The position numbers and the translations under genes are program-made. From assembly GCA_019671005.1 (NCBI GenBank), contig CM033744.1, positions 37,884,022-37,948,021 on the forward strand: DNA of 64,000 nt, read 5' to 3'. The notes beneath the pieces were generated by a model. The model saw only the letters and a program-made list of their open reading frames with translations, ran no database searches and was not told the DNA's origin. This stretch comes from Hibiscus mutabilis (Eukaryota; Streptophyta; Magnoliopsida; Malvales; Malvaceae). Each line of letters opens with the position of its first letter. The stretch's first letter is position 1. Positions 1-11,987 of the stretch are shown here, one piece after another.

Positions 1-1821
1 CCAAATGTTACTACTCCTCCACTCTTTGGCTTTAGTTCCAAGAATCAACTCTTGTCTCCGGTCATGTGTCTTGAGCATCCACTATCAAGGTACCATGAGT
101 TTGCACTTTTAGCCTTGGCCTTGTAGAAATGCTCCACCTACAAACAAGAAATCAAGCTTTGATTTTTGGTACCCAAATCTTTTTGGGTCCATTAGCATTA
201 GTTTTCAAAATCTTGGTTCCCTTAGGAATCCAAGAAGCAATTTCATTTGCATTGATAGAAGCTACAACATCCTTAGGAATCCAAATACTTCTAACTTTCT
301 TACCAAAATATGACATTGAATACCCTCTATGTTTGTTCCCACCAAAGTTCCTTTTTACATGGTTAGGTTTTGAAGATTGCCCTTTTTCAAAACTTGGTTT
401 CCCAACCTTATTTAAGGAAGCTTTGAGATCATTTACCTCATTGAGGTAATGATCATTTAGATAAAAAAGAAGGTTATTTAAATCAACATTTCTTGTTCAA
501 AATACTTTTGATTGTCTTTTAAATCACTAACATTCTTTTCGAGTTTTGAATTGTTTTAGATAAAGAATCGTTTTGGTTTTTCAAATCAATAATAGTTTTC
601 TTATTTTTCAAAATAGATTCTTTATACTTTTCAACCAATTCGTCATAAGCCTCTTGTAACTCATTATAATTATCAAATAATTCATCATATGTAAGATCAT
701 TTAATGAGTTGGATATTATCTTTGGATCCTCCTCAAAGGTCATGAGACAAAGATTGGCAACTTCGTGCTCCTCATCACTTGAAGACTCTTCATCGCTCCA
801 AGTGGCTATATGGGCCTTGTGCTTCTTTTTCTTCTCGAAACCCTTCTTCTTGAGTTGAGGACAATCAATTTTGATGTACCCCGGCTTCTTACATTTATAG
901 CACACGATCGGATCCATTTCTTCTTCCTTGCTCTTATTCTTGAGATCCCTTCTTCGATTGAACTTCCTTCTTCAGTTGGATCTCATGAGCCAAGTGAATC
1001 GTTTGGCTATCATAGCCAACTCTTCGTCTTCCTCCTCACTTGAATCACTCTCTTCTTGTGAAGCTTTGAGAGTGATTCCCATCTTCTTCTTCTCTACTTC
1101 CTTCTTTTCGATCCTTATTTCCTCTTTCTTCTTTTTTTCTCTCTTTTATTATCTCATGGGTGAGAAAAGACCCCATGAGAGCATCGATCTTTAGCGTCTT
1201 GAGATCTTTTACTTTTATGATGGTCGTTCTTTTACCATCCCAAGACTCAGGAAGTGAGGAGAGTAGTTTTCGAACTAGCTTCTCCTCTGGAATGACTTCT
1301 CCTAGACCCTTGAGGCCATTTACAATAATAGAGAATCGTTCGAACATTTTGGAGATGTCTTCATTTGGCTCCATCTTGAAATTTTTGTAGCTCAAATTAA
1401 AAAGCCTTATCTTGGTCTCCTTAACTTCATTGGTGCCTTCGTATGTGATCTCTAGCTTATCCTAAAAATTTTTGGCACTTGAGCAAGATGACATCTTAGA
1501 GTACTCATCCGGTCCAAGTGAGCAAAATAGCATGTGCATTGCTTTGTCATTGATTTTTAGCTTCTTTCGATCTTCATCGATCATCTCGTGCTTGGACTTC
1601 GGTAGTAACCGATCACCTTCTCTCTTCATCGGGATTGTTGGTCCATCTTCCACTACATCCCATAGGAGGTAGTCATGAGATTTGATGAAGAACTTCATAT
1701 GATTTTTCCAATAGGGATGGTTATCCCTATTGAAGTATGGAGGTTTGGTGATGGATTGAGACTCGTACAAGTTGTTGCCGGAGATGGATGCCATGGCTTT
1801 GACTTTGATTGATTGTATCAC
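1..1821 (-). pseudogene. Copia gag and start of protease, frameshifted
   Basis: Three collinear minus-strand pieces make up a Copia gag. Piece 1821-1462 (119 aa) is the N-terminal part, with the conserved PPYFNRDNHPYWKNHMKFF-like start. Piece 1395-1045 (116 aa) carries the UBN2-type middle with a KLLSSLPESWDGK-like segment. Piece 917-519 (132 aa) has a zinc knuckle with spacing CX2CX4YX4C, where Tyr replaces the usual His, followed by an acidic and coiled-coil tail. Near positions 60-98 the minus strand encodes WYLDSGCSRHMTGD, the Copia aspartic protease active-site region (Asp-Ser-Gly). Breaks at about 1400-1460 and 920-1045 separate the pieces. The fragment would have encoded capsid and maturation functions of the element; it is a relic, not a host gene. 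Confidence 0.85.
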
Positions 1822-1865
1822 CTTCTAGGATCGCCTTAACGGTTGTTAGAACTTCGGTTGAGTGT

Positions 1866-1878
1866 GGCTCTGATACCA
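1866..1878 (-). other. Copia primer binding site (initiator tRNA-Met type)
   Basis: The minus strand reads TGGTATCAGAGCC, complementary to the 3' end of plant initiator tRNA-Met and the usual Copia PBS. It sits three bases inside the LTR end (...CCTAACA), which fixes LTR polarity as minus. Confidence 0.9.
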
Positions 1879-1880
1879 AT

Positions 1881-3218
1881 TGTTAGGATGATCAATCAAT
1901 GTAGATGGTGGCCAAGAGGGGGTGAATTGACAATTTTAAAAGTTTGGAAGCAAATTGAAAAAGATAGACAATGGGATACAATGATTTATAGTGGTTCAAG
2001 CTTCTAACAAGCTCTACGTCCACTACCTTAGCTTCCTACTAAAGATTTTCAACCAATTTCACTATGAAATTCTTCCCCTTTTTTAGGCTTAGGAGGCAAC
2101 CGTTACAAGTTCAAGCTTTCTACCCAAAGCTTTGAACAATTCACTCTTGAATACAACGAAAGAAATGGCAAATGAATAAAAGCCCTCACAAGGTAAATGT
2201 TTGCCCAATTTACAAGAACACCCAACCTCAAACTTGAATTGAAGATTACAATAAAATACACACAAGTTGGGTACAAGGGTTTGACAATAAAAGCTCAAAG
2301 GGTTGGATTTTGCTTGATTGCTTAAGTGTTTATCAAAGTAGGTTCATTAGTTGTTGCAGCAGCTTTGGAGCCTTGAATTTATACCCTCTCATTGATTTCT
2401 AGCCGTTTGGGTGGTTGAGTATTGAATATAGCCGTTGGAGGGCTTCTTTCCCGCAATAAATGATGTCTGCCAACTATCGGTACACGTAGGCCCGTATCGA
2501 TACCTGTTACAAGAAAAATATATCCGTTGTGTATAGGCGTATCGATACGCGGGAGGCCGTATCGAAACGACCATAGTGTAAAAATAGAGGCGTATCGAAA
2601 CGGCAAGGCCGTATTGGTACGAGTTTTGCTCACTGGAATTCGAGATGAAAAATTGCATCGGTACGCCTAGGGGCGTGTCGATATGGCTAACAGAAAAATT
2701 AAAAGTTTGTTGATTCCAATAACTGACAAGGAAACGGTCAAAAACATTTAATGCAAACTGTATCGAAACGGCTGGGACCGTATCAGTACGGATAAAAATG
2801 TCTTAAACCCAGAATGGTATCGAAATGGATAGGGTCGTATCGAAACGCTAAGCATAAAACATTTGCCCAGATGAATGTCGTATCGAAACGGGTGAGGCCG
2901 TATCGATACATATCGTTTAAAATGCAGGCTAAGTTGAAGGTCGTATCGAAATGGGCTAAGCCGTATCGGTACGCTTTGCAAAACCAAATTCCAGTAGCCA
3001 AAATCCATATCGCAACACCAAGGGGTGTATCGATACGCCTGGGAGTATTTGTGTATTTTGGCTTGAAAACACTTAGAAAATTTTTGGGTTTAAGTCTTTA
3101 ACTTTGGAAAACTTTTCCTTGTCATTTTGTGAGACTTTTGAGTACTTAAAACTTTATTTCCTTTTACAATTTAGTCCACAAACACTTTGTTATATCAAAA
3201 TCAAACGTAGGTTTTACA
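1881..3218 (-). repeat. Copia LTR (5' LTR of a minus-strand element)
   Basis: The left boundary is firm: the plus strand begins TGTTAGGATG next to the PBS. The right boundary is inferred from ...GTTTTACA at 3218, giving TG...CA ends on the minus strand; it could be a little further on. The 1881-2100 part holds a sequence typical of plant Copia LTRs (GGTGGCCAAGAGGGGGTGAA). The centre is filled by an array of CGTATCGATACG-like dyads, listed separately. There is no second LTR for comparison. Confidence 0.65.
2476..3042. repeat. Array of paired CGTATCGATACG-like dyads inside the Copia LTR
   Basis: At least nine units begin near 2480, 2538, 2591, 2661, 2759, 2816, 2879, 2942 and 3005. Each has one half like CGTATCGAAACG, a G-rich spacer of about 10-12 bases, and a second half like CCGTATCGATACG. 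The last four units are spaced 63 bp apart and the earlier ones are irregular. The dyads are near-palindromes centred on ATCGAT. The spacers differ between units while the dyads persist. Confidence 0.8.
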
Positions 3219-4300
3219 GTGAAGGAATGAGAGAAGAGATAGCTAAAAGAGAAAAAAAAAAGTATCACACTATGATTAAAGTCTAAAAGGACCTCAATTG
3301 TTTTTTAAATTAAAAAAATGTTTTAAGTATAACATAAGTCTTTAATTTTTTTAAAAAAAAATCAATTAAGTCTGATTTTTTTTGCACTCAATTAAGCCCT
3401 CAAACTAATAAATTGAATCAATTAAGCCCTTTGACCAATTTTGACAATCAATTTTTAACAATTTTTTGAGATGTTGACACATAACAGGACATTTGCAGAT
3501 TTTTTTTATAATTTTTGAAGTTTTTAGAATTTTGTAACTTTTAAAGAATTTTTTATATAAAATAAAATATATACGAAAATATCGAGTAACAATACTGTAA
3601 CACGACATGTTGCGCCATCTAATCTAAAAAAATTGGCCAAAATTGATTAAAATAAAATTAAAAAAATCATCAAATCAAATCACGTGATAACTAATTCAAG
3701 CCAACTGTCAAGCTTTTTAAATTTTAGGCTTAAGAATGTGAAAAACTCTTGAACTTTGGGGGAATTAATTAAGCCCTTGAATTTTTTTGCACCCAATTAA
3801 TCCCTTGAACTAAGAAATTTAATTAATTAAGTTTTTGAATCAAGAAATTAAATCAATTAGGCCATTTGACTAATTTTGACCTAACCATACTTGTTCCTCC
3901 AAATAATGGAGATGCAACTGCTACTAGAAGGGCTTAACCGATTCCTCCCTGTATAAAAATGTCTATAATTGTGAATTAAACCCTAACTTAATTCACATTG
4001 TTACTGTTGTTAGAATCTAAAGATAGTATGTATAGAAAAATTGGAAATTGTAAATCTGTTGGAAGCCCTTTGTTTTGTCAGCTAATATGCAAATTTCAGA
4101 AGAGATTAATAAAGGATTCCTTGGTAGCTGAAGCTGTAATTGAAACATTCATGACATCGAAAGGTACAATGGTGAAGGAAATAATCACACAAACACAAAG
4201 CACGAGAAACTCGAGTTCAGGTCAAGCCATTTTCGACCATTGTTATTTGGTTTGATGATAAACAATAACGAATCCCATGTTGATGGTCCAAATTTTTCAC
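3219..4300. other. Noncoding AT-rich stretch with CAATTAAGCCCTT-type repeats
   Basis: I find no gene here. Several copies of a motif like CAATTAAGCCCTTTGA (for example near 3390-3435 and 3760-3880) suggest a decayed MITE. The final 50 bases before 4308 resemble the sequence just downstream of bioF-2, so they are the native 3' flank of bioF-1. A short open frame at 3998-4255 has no recognisable domain and is not called. Confidence 0.5.
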
Positions 4301-4307
4301 ACTTAAG

Positions 4308-7300
4308 CTAAAGCCTGGGGCTTATATAATTGGAGCAATCGCTGCTGCCGGAAACTTGAAACTTGACATACTTGGATATGATTGCAACAAGCCTCTTTAT
4401 ATCTTCCGATGTGTGTACAGCAGTCAGAGTCAATCGTAACCTTGCTGTATTCGGAGCGACTGCCGGGGGTCCGATAGCCACGCAATAGAAGCCGGATTCA
4501 AGCAATTCACTGAGTGCATTCAAACAATGGCATATAAAGCAATGAACTGATGTATTAAGAACATTGTTGATCATAAACTAGACATGGTGGTGGTTCAAGC
4601 GGTTCATTTCTGGCTTCGAATTATCATTGACTGCGACTCTTCATTCAAATCAGAACAGAATGAATCATTTGAAACCGCCACCGTACCTAGTTTATCGTCA
4701 ACAAACATGAGTGACAAATACGAGAGGGTGAGAAAGAAAACAAACTGGTTGGCTTTGATAGCCTGCGTCAAATCTCCAATCATGACGCATACTATCTGGC
4801 TTCTAACAGGAATTCCGGTTAGAGCACGCAACTCCTTCATCCGGTTCCGGATTTCCCTTCTACGCCATGATTCCTTCTTTGCCACCACAACCGATGCTGA
4901 TCCACATATGTTAGAACAATGCATTAATCAACTAAACCGTGATTCGAATATCGAAATAAAGAGATTGCAGTTATCGGAATCGAAAATGTTTACCATAAGA
5001 GGCAGCAGCCAACGGAACAGGTGCAATCGTTGAAAATATGAAAGAGCGACCCCTTGATTGAATCCATTGTTTCCAAATTTTGCTGTTGATGTAACATTCA
5101 CAGATCATAAACTCGTACGATGTAAACTAATAAAACCAGTAAACTAATAAAACCAGGGACGGAGCCATGTAGACCTATCAATAATTGCATTTAAGGTCCA
5201 TTTTAGTTTAAATAATAGTAAAATAAGATTTTTGCCCTCCATTTTTTATATTTAAAGGCTTAATAGACCGTTATCTCTTCCAATGTTTGATTCTAGCTCC
5301 GTCCCTGAATAAAACTTCCATCAATGTTTGAAGCATTGATTACCTGCATGTTACGAACCCTCCTAGAGAAGATGCTGCCTTACTCAAAGTGCCAATGGAT
5401 ATGTCGACATCGTATTCACAGTTGAATTCCTCAGCTAGTCCCCCACCATTTTTGCCCCAAACAAATGTCCCATGAGCCTTAAAAGTCCAAAGTGTTTCTC
5501 ATATATGTTAAAATGGAGTTATATATTCGAACAAAATGCGTAATACACATGGTATAAAATCATTGATGATCCATATATAAGGGCAAAAAAAAACAGACAA
5601 TTCTATTCTATATATTCTTATTATTCCGAAAAATAGTTGGATATTCAAGGACTTACATCATCAAGGACCCACAGAAACCCATGTTTCTTCCGAAGCTGAG
5701 CTAGCTCACCCATGGGTGCAATGTCTCCATCCATGCTGAACAAGCTATCTGTCACCACCACTTTTCTCTTACTTTTACACTTTGTTCTGTGAAATTTTCA
5801 TAAAATAAACCATTGTTAGATGGCAGTAATGATATGTTAATAATCCAACGAACGCATGTTAAATTAGAAGCCAAAAGGTAAACAACGTACAAGAGAGCAT
5901 CGAGGTGAGACATGTCACAGTGTTTATAGACAAACAACTCGACTCCTCCTAATCGATCGGCGAGTTTAAGACCGTCGACGATTGAGGCATGGTTAAGCGC
6001 ATCAGAAAATACGGCAACCTTTTCTTCCTTTGTCGGCCTCCTACCTTCACTTTCACACATCACCGGCACAATACTTCCGATTGCAACCATCACCGCCATG
6101 TTGGCTCCAAAGCCTGACGTGCAAAGAAGGCAAGCCTACAATCCCAAATATACTAATTGAGGCCATTGAACTTGAATATTTAATAAGGGTAAACATCACC
6201 GTTGGTCAATAAATTGTTCTCCCTTTCCTGTTTTTGTCACCAACTATTATTTTGTATAAAATCATCACTAACGTTATATTTTTTTTCTATTTTGGTCACT
6301 AATTTTATTTTTTCCTGTTTTGGTCACCAGTCTATTGCTTCTTTCCTATTGTGGTCACTAAACTATTCTCGCTTTCCTATTTTTCCATGAGTTTTTTAAC
6401 GACGGGTGACCAAAATAGGGGAAAAAAGTAACAATAGTGACTATTTTACCAAAAATAGTTTGGTGATCAAAACAAGAAAACAAAAATAGTTTAGTGACTG
6501 ATAGTGATGTTTACCCTTTAGTAAACTATATATATATATAATGGGATATGATCCAGTTACACAGTGTAAATTTTTTTTAAATTTTACACGTTTTTTGGAT
6601 CGTTGGATGGGTTAAACGAATGGCTGAGATTAACAGTAAAATATATGAAGATTATCGCTTGAAAAAAAAAGTAGAGAGTTAATCTCAGTCATCCATTTCC
6701 CCAATCCAACTATATAATATATACCTCTTTCTTCTTTAGTTTCGCCAAGATGGATTCTAGTGCCATGTGGTAATTGGTATATCCACATATAAGTGGAGAA
6801 CCCCTTGGACCAGTTCCTTGTTCCATTGCTGCCTGTTTAAGTTTAAAAAAATAGGTGAAAATCATTCATAGATTCATATATATATATATATATATATTCA
6901 TTAAAAATGAATTACCTTGGCCGTAGCTTTTGCAATTGTGGGATGCCTACTCAAACCCAAGAAATCATTTCCAGCGAACAGAATTAGCTTCTTGTAGTGC
7001 GTTTCCTGGTTTGAACATATTTTTTCATTTTCTTCGAGTTCATATTTGCTGACAAGTTCACCTCCTGCATGCGCCATGCACGTACATTACACATGCCCAA
7101 CACATATATGTATATCTAAACATGCATGATAAACACATACCATTCAACAATCGTTGGAAGAAAGTTTGTGGGAGTTCAATCTGAGCAGCGAGTCGATCCC
7201 ACGGCCGAATTCCGTCATACGTTTCGTATTTGTCTTCATCGAACTTTGTCTGAGATCCTTCTCCTTTTCCGGGAATGGCTATATTCATGGGGCGTAGAGG

Positions 7301-7378
7301 CGTGAACATATTGCGAGACTCCAGCTTTGGAAGTGCTTCTTCAATGTACAAGTCCCATGAGGTCTTGATCTTCCCCAT
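4308..7378 (-). CDS. BIOF: 8-amino-7-oxononanoate synthase (KAPA synthase), copy 1, 9 exons
   Basis: This PLP-dependent alpha-oxoamine synthase condenses a pimeloyl thioester with L-alanine to give 8-amino-7-oxononanoate, the first committed step of biotin synthesis. My splice model is 7378-7141, 7064-6916, 6832-6725, 6135-5891, 5786-5657, 5477-5344, 5082-4994, 4896-4746 and 4509-4308. All introns are GT-AG, phases agree, and the joined frame is open for 481 aa (Arabidopsis BIOF is about 476). Visible motifs are FAGNDFLGLS in exon 2, the DDAHGTF motif (Asp289, His292) and the PLP-lysine motif GTLSKA (Lys323) followed by GGF. The C-terminus is PRL, resembling the PKL peroxisomal signal of Arabidopsis BIOF, so peroxisomal location is likely. 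I chose the Met before GKIKTSWD because copy 2 shares it and it aligns with the Arabidopsis start; two upstream in-frame Met codons exist. Introns 3 and 6 carry MITEs. A second intact paralog lies 29 kb away. Confidence 0.93.
5154..5307. mobile_element. hAT-type MITE in bioF-1 intron 6
   Basis: The 154-bp element has inverted ends CAGGGACGGAGC / GCTCCGTCCCTG and a perfect 8-bp duplication AATAAAAC at 5146-5153 and 5308-5315. Eight-base duplications are the hallmark of hAT transposases. The equivalent intron of bioF-2 lacks it. Confidence 0.85.
6187..6516. mobile_element. Mutator-like MITE in bioF-1 intron 3
   Basis: The 330-bp foldback element has ends GGGTAAACATCAC / GTGATGTTTACCC, with an interior of repeated TTTTGGTCAC-like units. 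It is flanked by TTTAATAA and TTTAGTAA, an 8-9 bp duplication with one mismatch, as expected of Mutator-like elements. It is absent from the matching intron of bioF-2. The element at 61708-62046 has similar ends and a similar interior. Confidence 0.8.
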
Positions 7379-7486
7379 CGATTCCATTTTCGGACAAATC
7401 ACCAAACAATGTCTTTTGGTAAGAAAAGATTGGAAAGAAAAGCACTTGTTGGTTTTGCTTGGTTTCTATCGCATCAACTCCATCTA

Positions 7487-7494
7487 TATTTATA
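7487..7494 (-). promoter_or_regulatory. Probable TATA box of bioF-1
   Basis: The minus strand reads TATAAATA, about 109 bases upstream of the chosen ATG. A start about 30 bases downstream would leave an 80-base 5' UTR. The matching segment upstream of bioF-2 is missing, replaced by a retroposon. Confidence 0.55.
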
Positions 7495-7509
7495 CTGCAG
7501 TTCCCTAAC

Positions 7510-8881
7510 CCTAATTAGTGTACTTTAATCAATCGAATCTTCAAAATCCCACCATTTAAACCCAATTTGATTTTTTTTATTTTCCACGTTTTTTTCACAA
7601 AATCAAGTTATAAAATTTGATAGGATGCACGGCATGTGAGTCATATCTCTTGTGAGTTGTAATATGTGTATATTATATTATATGACGGATAGTTTTAAAT
7701 TAAACGTTGTGAAGTCGTGCATTCAACTAATTAAAGATGGTTGATATTTATATGAAATATCAAATCTTTCATGGCCGATCGTTTTTGCTCTTGAGATTTG
7801 ATTTAATTTTAAAATCAAGCATGCATGAACTTAATTATTTAATTGAGTTCTACTTGATGTATTGTTAATGCACGACTCTAATGTATTGTCGATTAATATG
7901 TCGTCTCGTTTATAAATAAGATAAAATTTTATTGATAAAATATTAAAAATATTAATTCGTTTAGGTTTGTCTACAATCTTGTTTTCTATACAACTCTGGA
8001 TCACCGATTTATCTTTGTAAAAAAAATATACCGTAAAATAAAATATTACTGACTATTACAAATGATAAATAAAATAAAATAAGATAACGAAAATCAATTA
8101 TTATGGCACGTAGTTACTGCTTTAAAAGCAATTTTGTTTGAGGTGATGTAAACCTCAAAGATGTTGTTCCTAAATATAGCACAATTTTTTTAATTTTGAA
8201 AACATGCTTTTTTGGAACGAAAAGAAAAAATTTGGAAAAAGAAATATTGAGAGAAGACCCAAAATGTTTCCTTATTAATTGCCCACGTTTTTACCATAAT
8301 TAAAAAAAAATATGAAAGATTTAGATAAAAGGGAAGATTTCTTTAAAAAAAATAAAGCAAACCATCCCTAAAAATATATACATGTGAACATATCGAACAC
8401 ATGTTAACTTAATCAGATCGGACAACGCAACATATACGGGTTGAACCTTGGCCTTTAACTTTATGTTTTTTTTTTACCATTTTTTAATTTTTAATCCTAA
8501 ACTTATTTAGAGAAGAAGGAAAAAAAACTCTTAAGTGTGCGTTTGGTTCGCAAAAAAAATAATTAACATGGGTAATGATCTTTTTTCAGACCTGCATTCC
8601 CATGTTTAGGTTAATAGAATTTCTACTATGAGGTATTATTTTTTCCCAATAGTTACTTATTTACCCCTAAATGGTGGGAATGTTATTCCCCTCATTTTCT
8701 TAGGTATAACACAATTTCTTCCCATTTAGACAATATTGCCCTTTAATATTAGTTTATCATTTATTACATTTCTAATTAGGTGTCTAATTATTTTTGGTGT
8801 AGATTATTAAACATTTTTATTTAATATTAGTTTAATATATAAATGGTATTGCATATATTTAAATAATATTGTAATATATTT
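7510..8881. other. AT-rich intergenic DNA with one MITE end
   Basis: No gene is seen. Sequence near 7600-7640 (AAATTTGATAGGATGCACG) recurs upstream of bioF-2 near 39890, so the bioF duplication included some 5' flank. At about 8537 the sequence GTGCGTTTGGTTCGC resembles a Harbinger/hAT MITE end; no partner end was found, and it may have been cut off by the LTR at 8882. Confidence 0.5.
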
Positions 8882-11717
8882 TGTCGCGACCATTTTTTTT
8901 GAAAAAATCGGGACGTGTAAAACATAGTCAGACGATTGATCTTTTATAAAATCAGGGTTTTTAGCCATTTTAATTTAATCTTGAAATTTTAGGGTTTTTC
9001 ATATTAAATCAAATTTTCCTTTATTTATCCTTAAAAAAACATTTGGAGTCGCCACCGATCACTTCGAGATAGACCGGACACCGGAAAAACAAACCAGAGA
9101 TTTTGTCTTAAAAAAATGGGTTCGGGAGTCGGCTACGTGTAGGGAAGAATTAGCACCCATACGAACGCCCGTTATCGGTACCTTTAATTTTACATGGCAT
9201 TTTTGGCATTTCGAATAATTATTTGAATTTAATTTATCCCATAATTATTAATTGAATTTAAATTCCGAATGCAAGTATCCTTTTATAAGGAAATTCATTT
9301 GGTTCGAATACGAGATTAAAACCACCCCGTTAAGTGGCACCTCTATTCGTATTTAAAAATGAATTTCCAACATAAACGGTTTTTAATGAATGATATTTTA
9401 TTGTCTTGTTAATTTTAAGTTCTATTCCTAAAAAAAACTCTATTTAATTGATTATTTAAATCTATGAATGTTAATTAATTTAATGGCTTTTATGAGAAAA
9501 TGCCATTTTCATGAGCACCTTCCATATATTTAAAGCCCTTAAATTAATCACATTCCTAATTAATTAATTCTTCTAATTAGTTAAAGTTTTAGTCCTAATT
9601 AGGGCTCTAACAATTTATTATTTAATTATAAGTGAAAATGTATATCGAATATACACCATTATGAGCAAGGCTGAGATAACACCATCCAGATTTGAACCTC
9701 AAAGATTTTATTCGATATACATTTAATTAACTACAATGTATTTTTAATTATTTAATTTTAACTAAAGACTAAATTAATATTCTAATTAAAAATGTAAATA
9801 TATTCATTAAAATCCATGTTGAGATAACACCCCATTGTAAACAATGGAACACCATCCAAATTAGGATTTTAAAGTTTATATTTAATATATTTTTAATTAC
9901 TACAATTATCTATCCTATTTTAATTATTGAATTCCTAATTAGAGAACCTAAACTAAAAAGCCCTAATAAGTAATTAATGCTATGTGATTTAATTATCTAA
10001 CAAATATACTATATGTTTAGTTTTAAAATAAGCAAGCAAACATATAAATTAAATTGCATTTAATTAAATTAAACAAAACAATTAAATAAAATGATCAAAT
10101 TGAAAGAAATTGAAAACTAAAATTGATTTTATTGAAATGGTGACTAAATTGGAAGGATTACAAACTATAATGTCCAATTACAAAAACCCCAAGTGACCAA
10201 ATTACACTAATTACAAACCTAAGGGAAACAATTAAATGGGAGGGGGACTAAATTGAATTAATTACAAAGCTAGGGGTTCAATTATAAGGGAAATGTGGAC
10301 CAAAATGAAATGCATCCCAAAACCTTAGGGACTAAATCTGCTAATTACACAAAAGCTTCAAAAACACGCGGACCTTGGAGCCTGACCCGACCCACTCTCG
10401 CGAATCCTCCAAACCAACAGCCCAAAACGGCAACGTTTTGTTAGGCTATAAATGCCTTTCTTCAACCCGAAAATGGCTTCAATTCTCTCATTTTTCAATT
10501 TCACACACTCTCTCTAACCCCTCACTCTCTCTCTTCCCTTAAATCCTCTGTCCATTAACCCTTCATTTCCCAGAAACTCTTATCCAAACGGATCAAAACC
10601 CCTCCCTTTGCACGGTGTTCATGGAGAGTTCATCAAGAACATGATGAATTCGATGAACACCAGTGAAACACCACCGCTCCCTCAGCCATCCAATCTTCAA
10701 CCACCGTACTCCGGCAACACTAACCTATTCGCCCGTCACCGTGCCCAAACTCCGGCCACCGCGCCCAAACTCCGGCCACCGCCTCACTTCGGCCGGCTGT
10801 TGCAAGGCTATTTTCGGTCGTCGTGAGGTGATTTTTGGCCACCGCCGACCACCGTCTTCGAAACCTTAAATCTACCAAAAACCTAATTTTTCACCGCGAT
10901 TCACCTAGATCTACCCAGTTCAACAGAACCTCCCCACTTCCCCGACTTAGATCTACCCGAAACCGTATTTTCAACTCCGACGTTGCCCTCGAAAAAAACC
11001 CCGGCCAAGAATACGAACCACAAAACTGATTTTTTATTTCCTTTTAGTTTTTCAATTCGGTTTTTATTTCGACTAACATTTGTTATTATTTTTTGCAGGA
11101 AATAAACGGATTAAAAGAGGATATACCTTCCGGCGGTGGATTTGTAGTTTCGATCATCCTCTACGGCGTCCGTTAAGCTTTTCGGTGACTGTCTGTTTAA
11201 CTCCAGCAACGGTTTAACTCCTGACATCGGTTTAATTTTTGAGGGTAAATACTCTCTCCCCTCATTATTATTATTATATTAATTATTATTTAATAGTTTA
11301 TTTATGACTCATTATTAGTGACATGAATTTCTCTCTGTCCTATTTATAGAGTCAGATACGCTAACATCAGATATGCCAGCTGGGTTCAAGGAAAACCACA
11401 ATCCACGACATTTGGTTGTATCCAATGAACGTTCTCCACGTGTCTTTTCTGATGAAGATTTGAGCTGGAAAATTGGGCCTGAATGCATTTTGTTTTTCTT
11501 TGGTTGTTATAACCGAAAAAAGACAACTTGTATTTAAATTGGGCCTTCAGTTTTTGTATAGTGGGCTTTAGGATTTTTGGAATGTAACTTGGACACTTGG
11601 GCATTTTATTTGTAACTGGACATTTATTTGGGCTATGGACATTATTTATGGTTTATTTATTTATTTATTACTTTTATTATATTTATATACTAACCCGGTC
11701 AAAATTCGGGTATAACA
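8882..11717 (-). repeat. Tat-type Gypsy LTR (3' LTR of a minus-strand element)
   Basis: The 2.84-kb LTR begins TGTCGCGACC and ends GGGTATAACA on the plus strand, so on its own strand it runs TGTTATACCC...GGTCGCGACA. Immediately inside lies a purine tract (minus strand AAAGAGGGGCAGT) typical of Tat elements, which sets the polarity. The block near 9040-9180 (GGAGTCGCCACC... GAAGAATTAGCACCC) is shared in reverse orientation with the LTRs at 14820-14910 and 21170-21260, and in the same orientation with those at 42080-42180 and 49520-49640. Confidence 0.75.
10447..10453 (+). promoter_or_regulatory. TATA-like element in antisense orientation inside the Tat LTR
   Basis: TATAAAT is followed about 30 bases later by a CT-rich leader (CACACACTCTCTCTAACCCC) at 10500-10545, as in plant core promoters. 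It points along the plus strand, opposite to the LTR polarity set by the purine tract. Small open frames follow (10608-10826, 10835-11029) with no known domain. Confidence 0.4.
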
Positions 11718-11987
11718 ACTGCCCCTCTTTGCTCGGAACAGGGATAGAGCAAAGACTGAAAATACACGAATTTTGTCCAGATCTCTTTTTCTTCCTTTGG
11801 AAGGCAGGTCTTTCATTTCGAACAATGCTGAAGTTTGAAGCTGTTCTTCTCATTACGAAATTCTCCAAACTTCTGCCGAACTGTGGAATCTGAAGATGTT
11901 CTTCTTATTATGAAATTCTTCATCTTCCGAGGTTTGAAGATGTTTTTCTTATTATGAAATTCTTCAAACTTTTGCCGAACTGTGTGT
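11718..11987 (-). mobile_element. 3' internal end of the minus-strand Tat element, with short tandem repeat
   Basis: It begins with the purine tract and holds two to three copies of a unit like GAAGATGTTCTTCTTATTA (11893-11985). The motif GGGATAGAGCAAAGAC is shared with the same position of the Tat element at 43525. The sequence stops abruptly at 11987, where an oppositely oriented element begins. Confidence 0.6.

Larger units (their letters stand above)
1..3218 (-). mobile_element. Ty1/Copia retrotransposon, 5' part (LTR, PBS, gag, start of protease), cut by window edge
   Basis: Read on the minus strand, the order is LTR (3218 to 1881), primer binding site, gag and the start of protease, running off the left edge of the window. 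Gag homology, the zinc-knuckle remnant and the protease LDSG motif identify Copia. The 3' LTR lies outside the window, so the target duplication cannot be tested. Gag is broken by frameshifts and a changed zinc ligand, so this copy is not autonomous. Sublineage (Sire, Tork or other) is not resolved. Confidence 0.85.

Noticed and set aside
3998..4255. 85-codon plus-strand frame upstream of the bioF-1 stop
   Set aside because: It has no recognisable motif and no counterpart beside bioF-2. Its composition does not differ from nearby noncoding DNA.
4584..5033. 149-codon plus-strand open frame
   Set aside because: It lies antisense across exons 7-8 of bioF-1, has no known domain, and the opposite strand is a well-conserved spliced gene.
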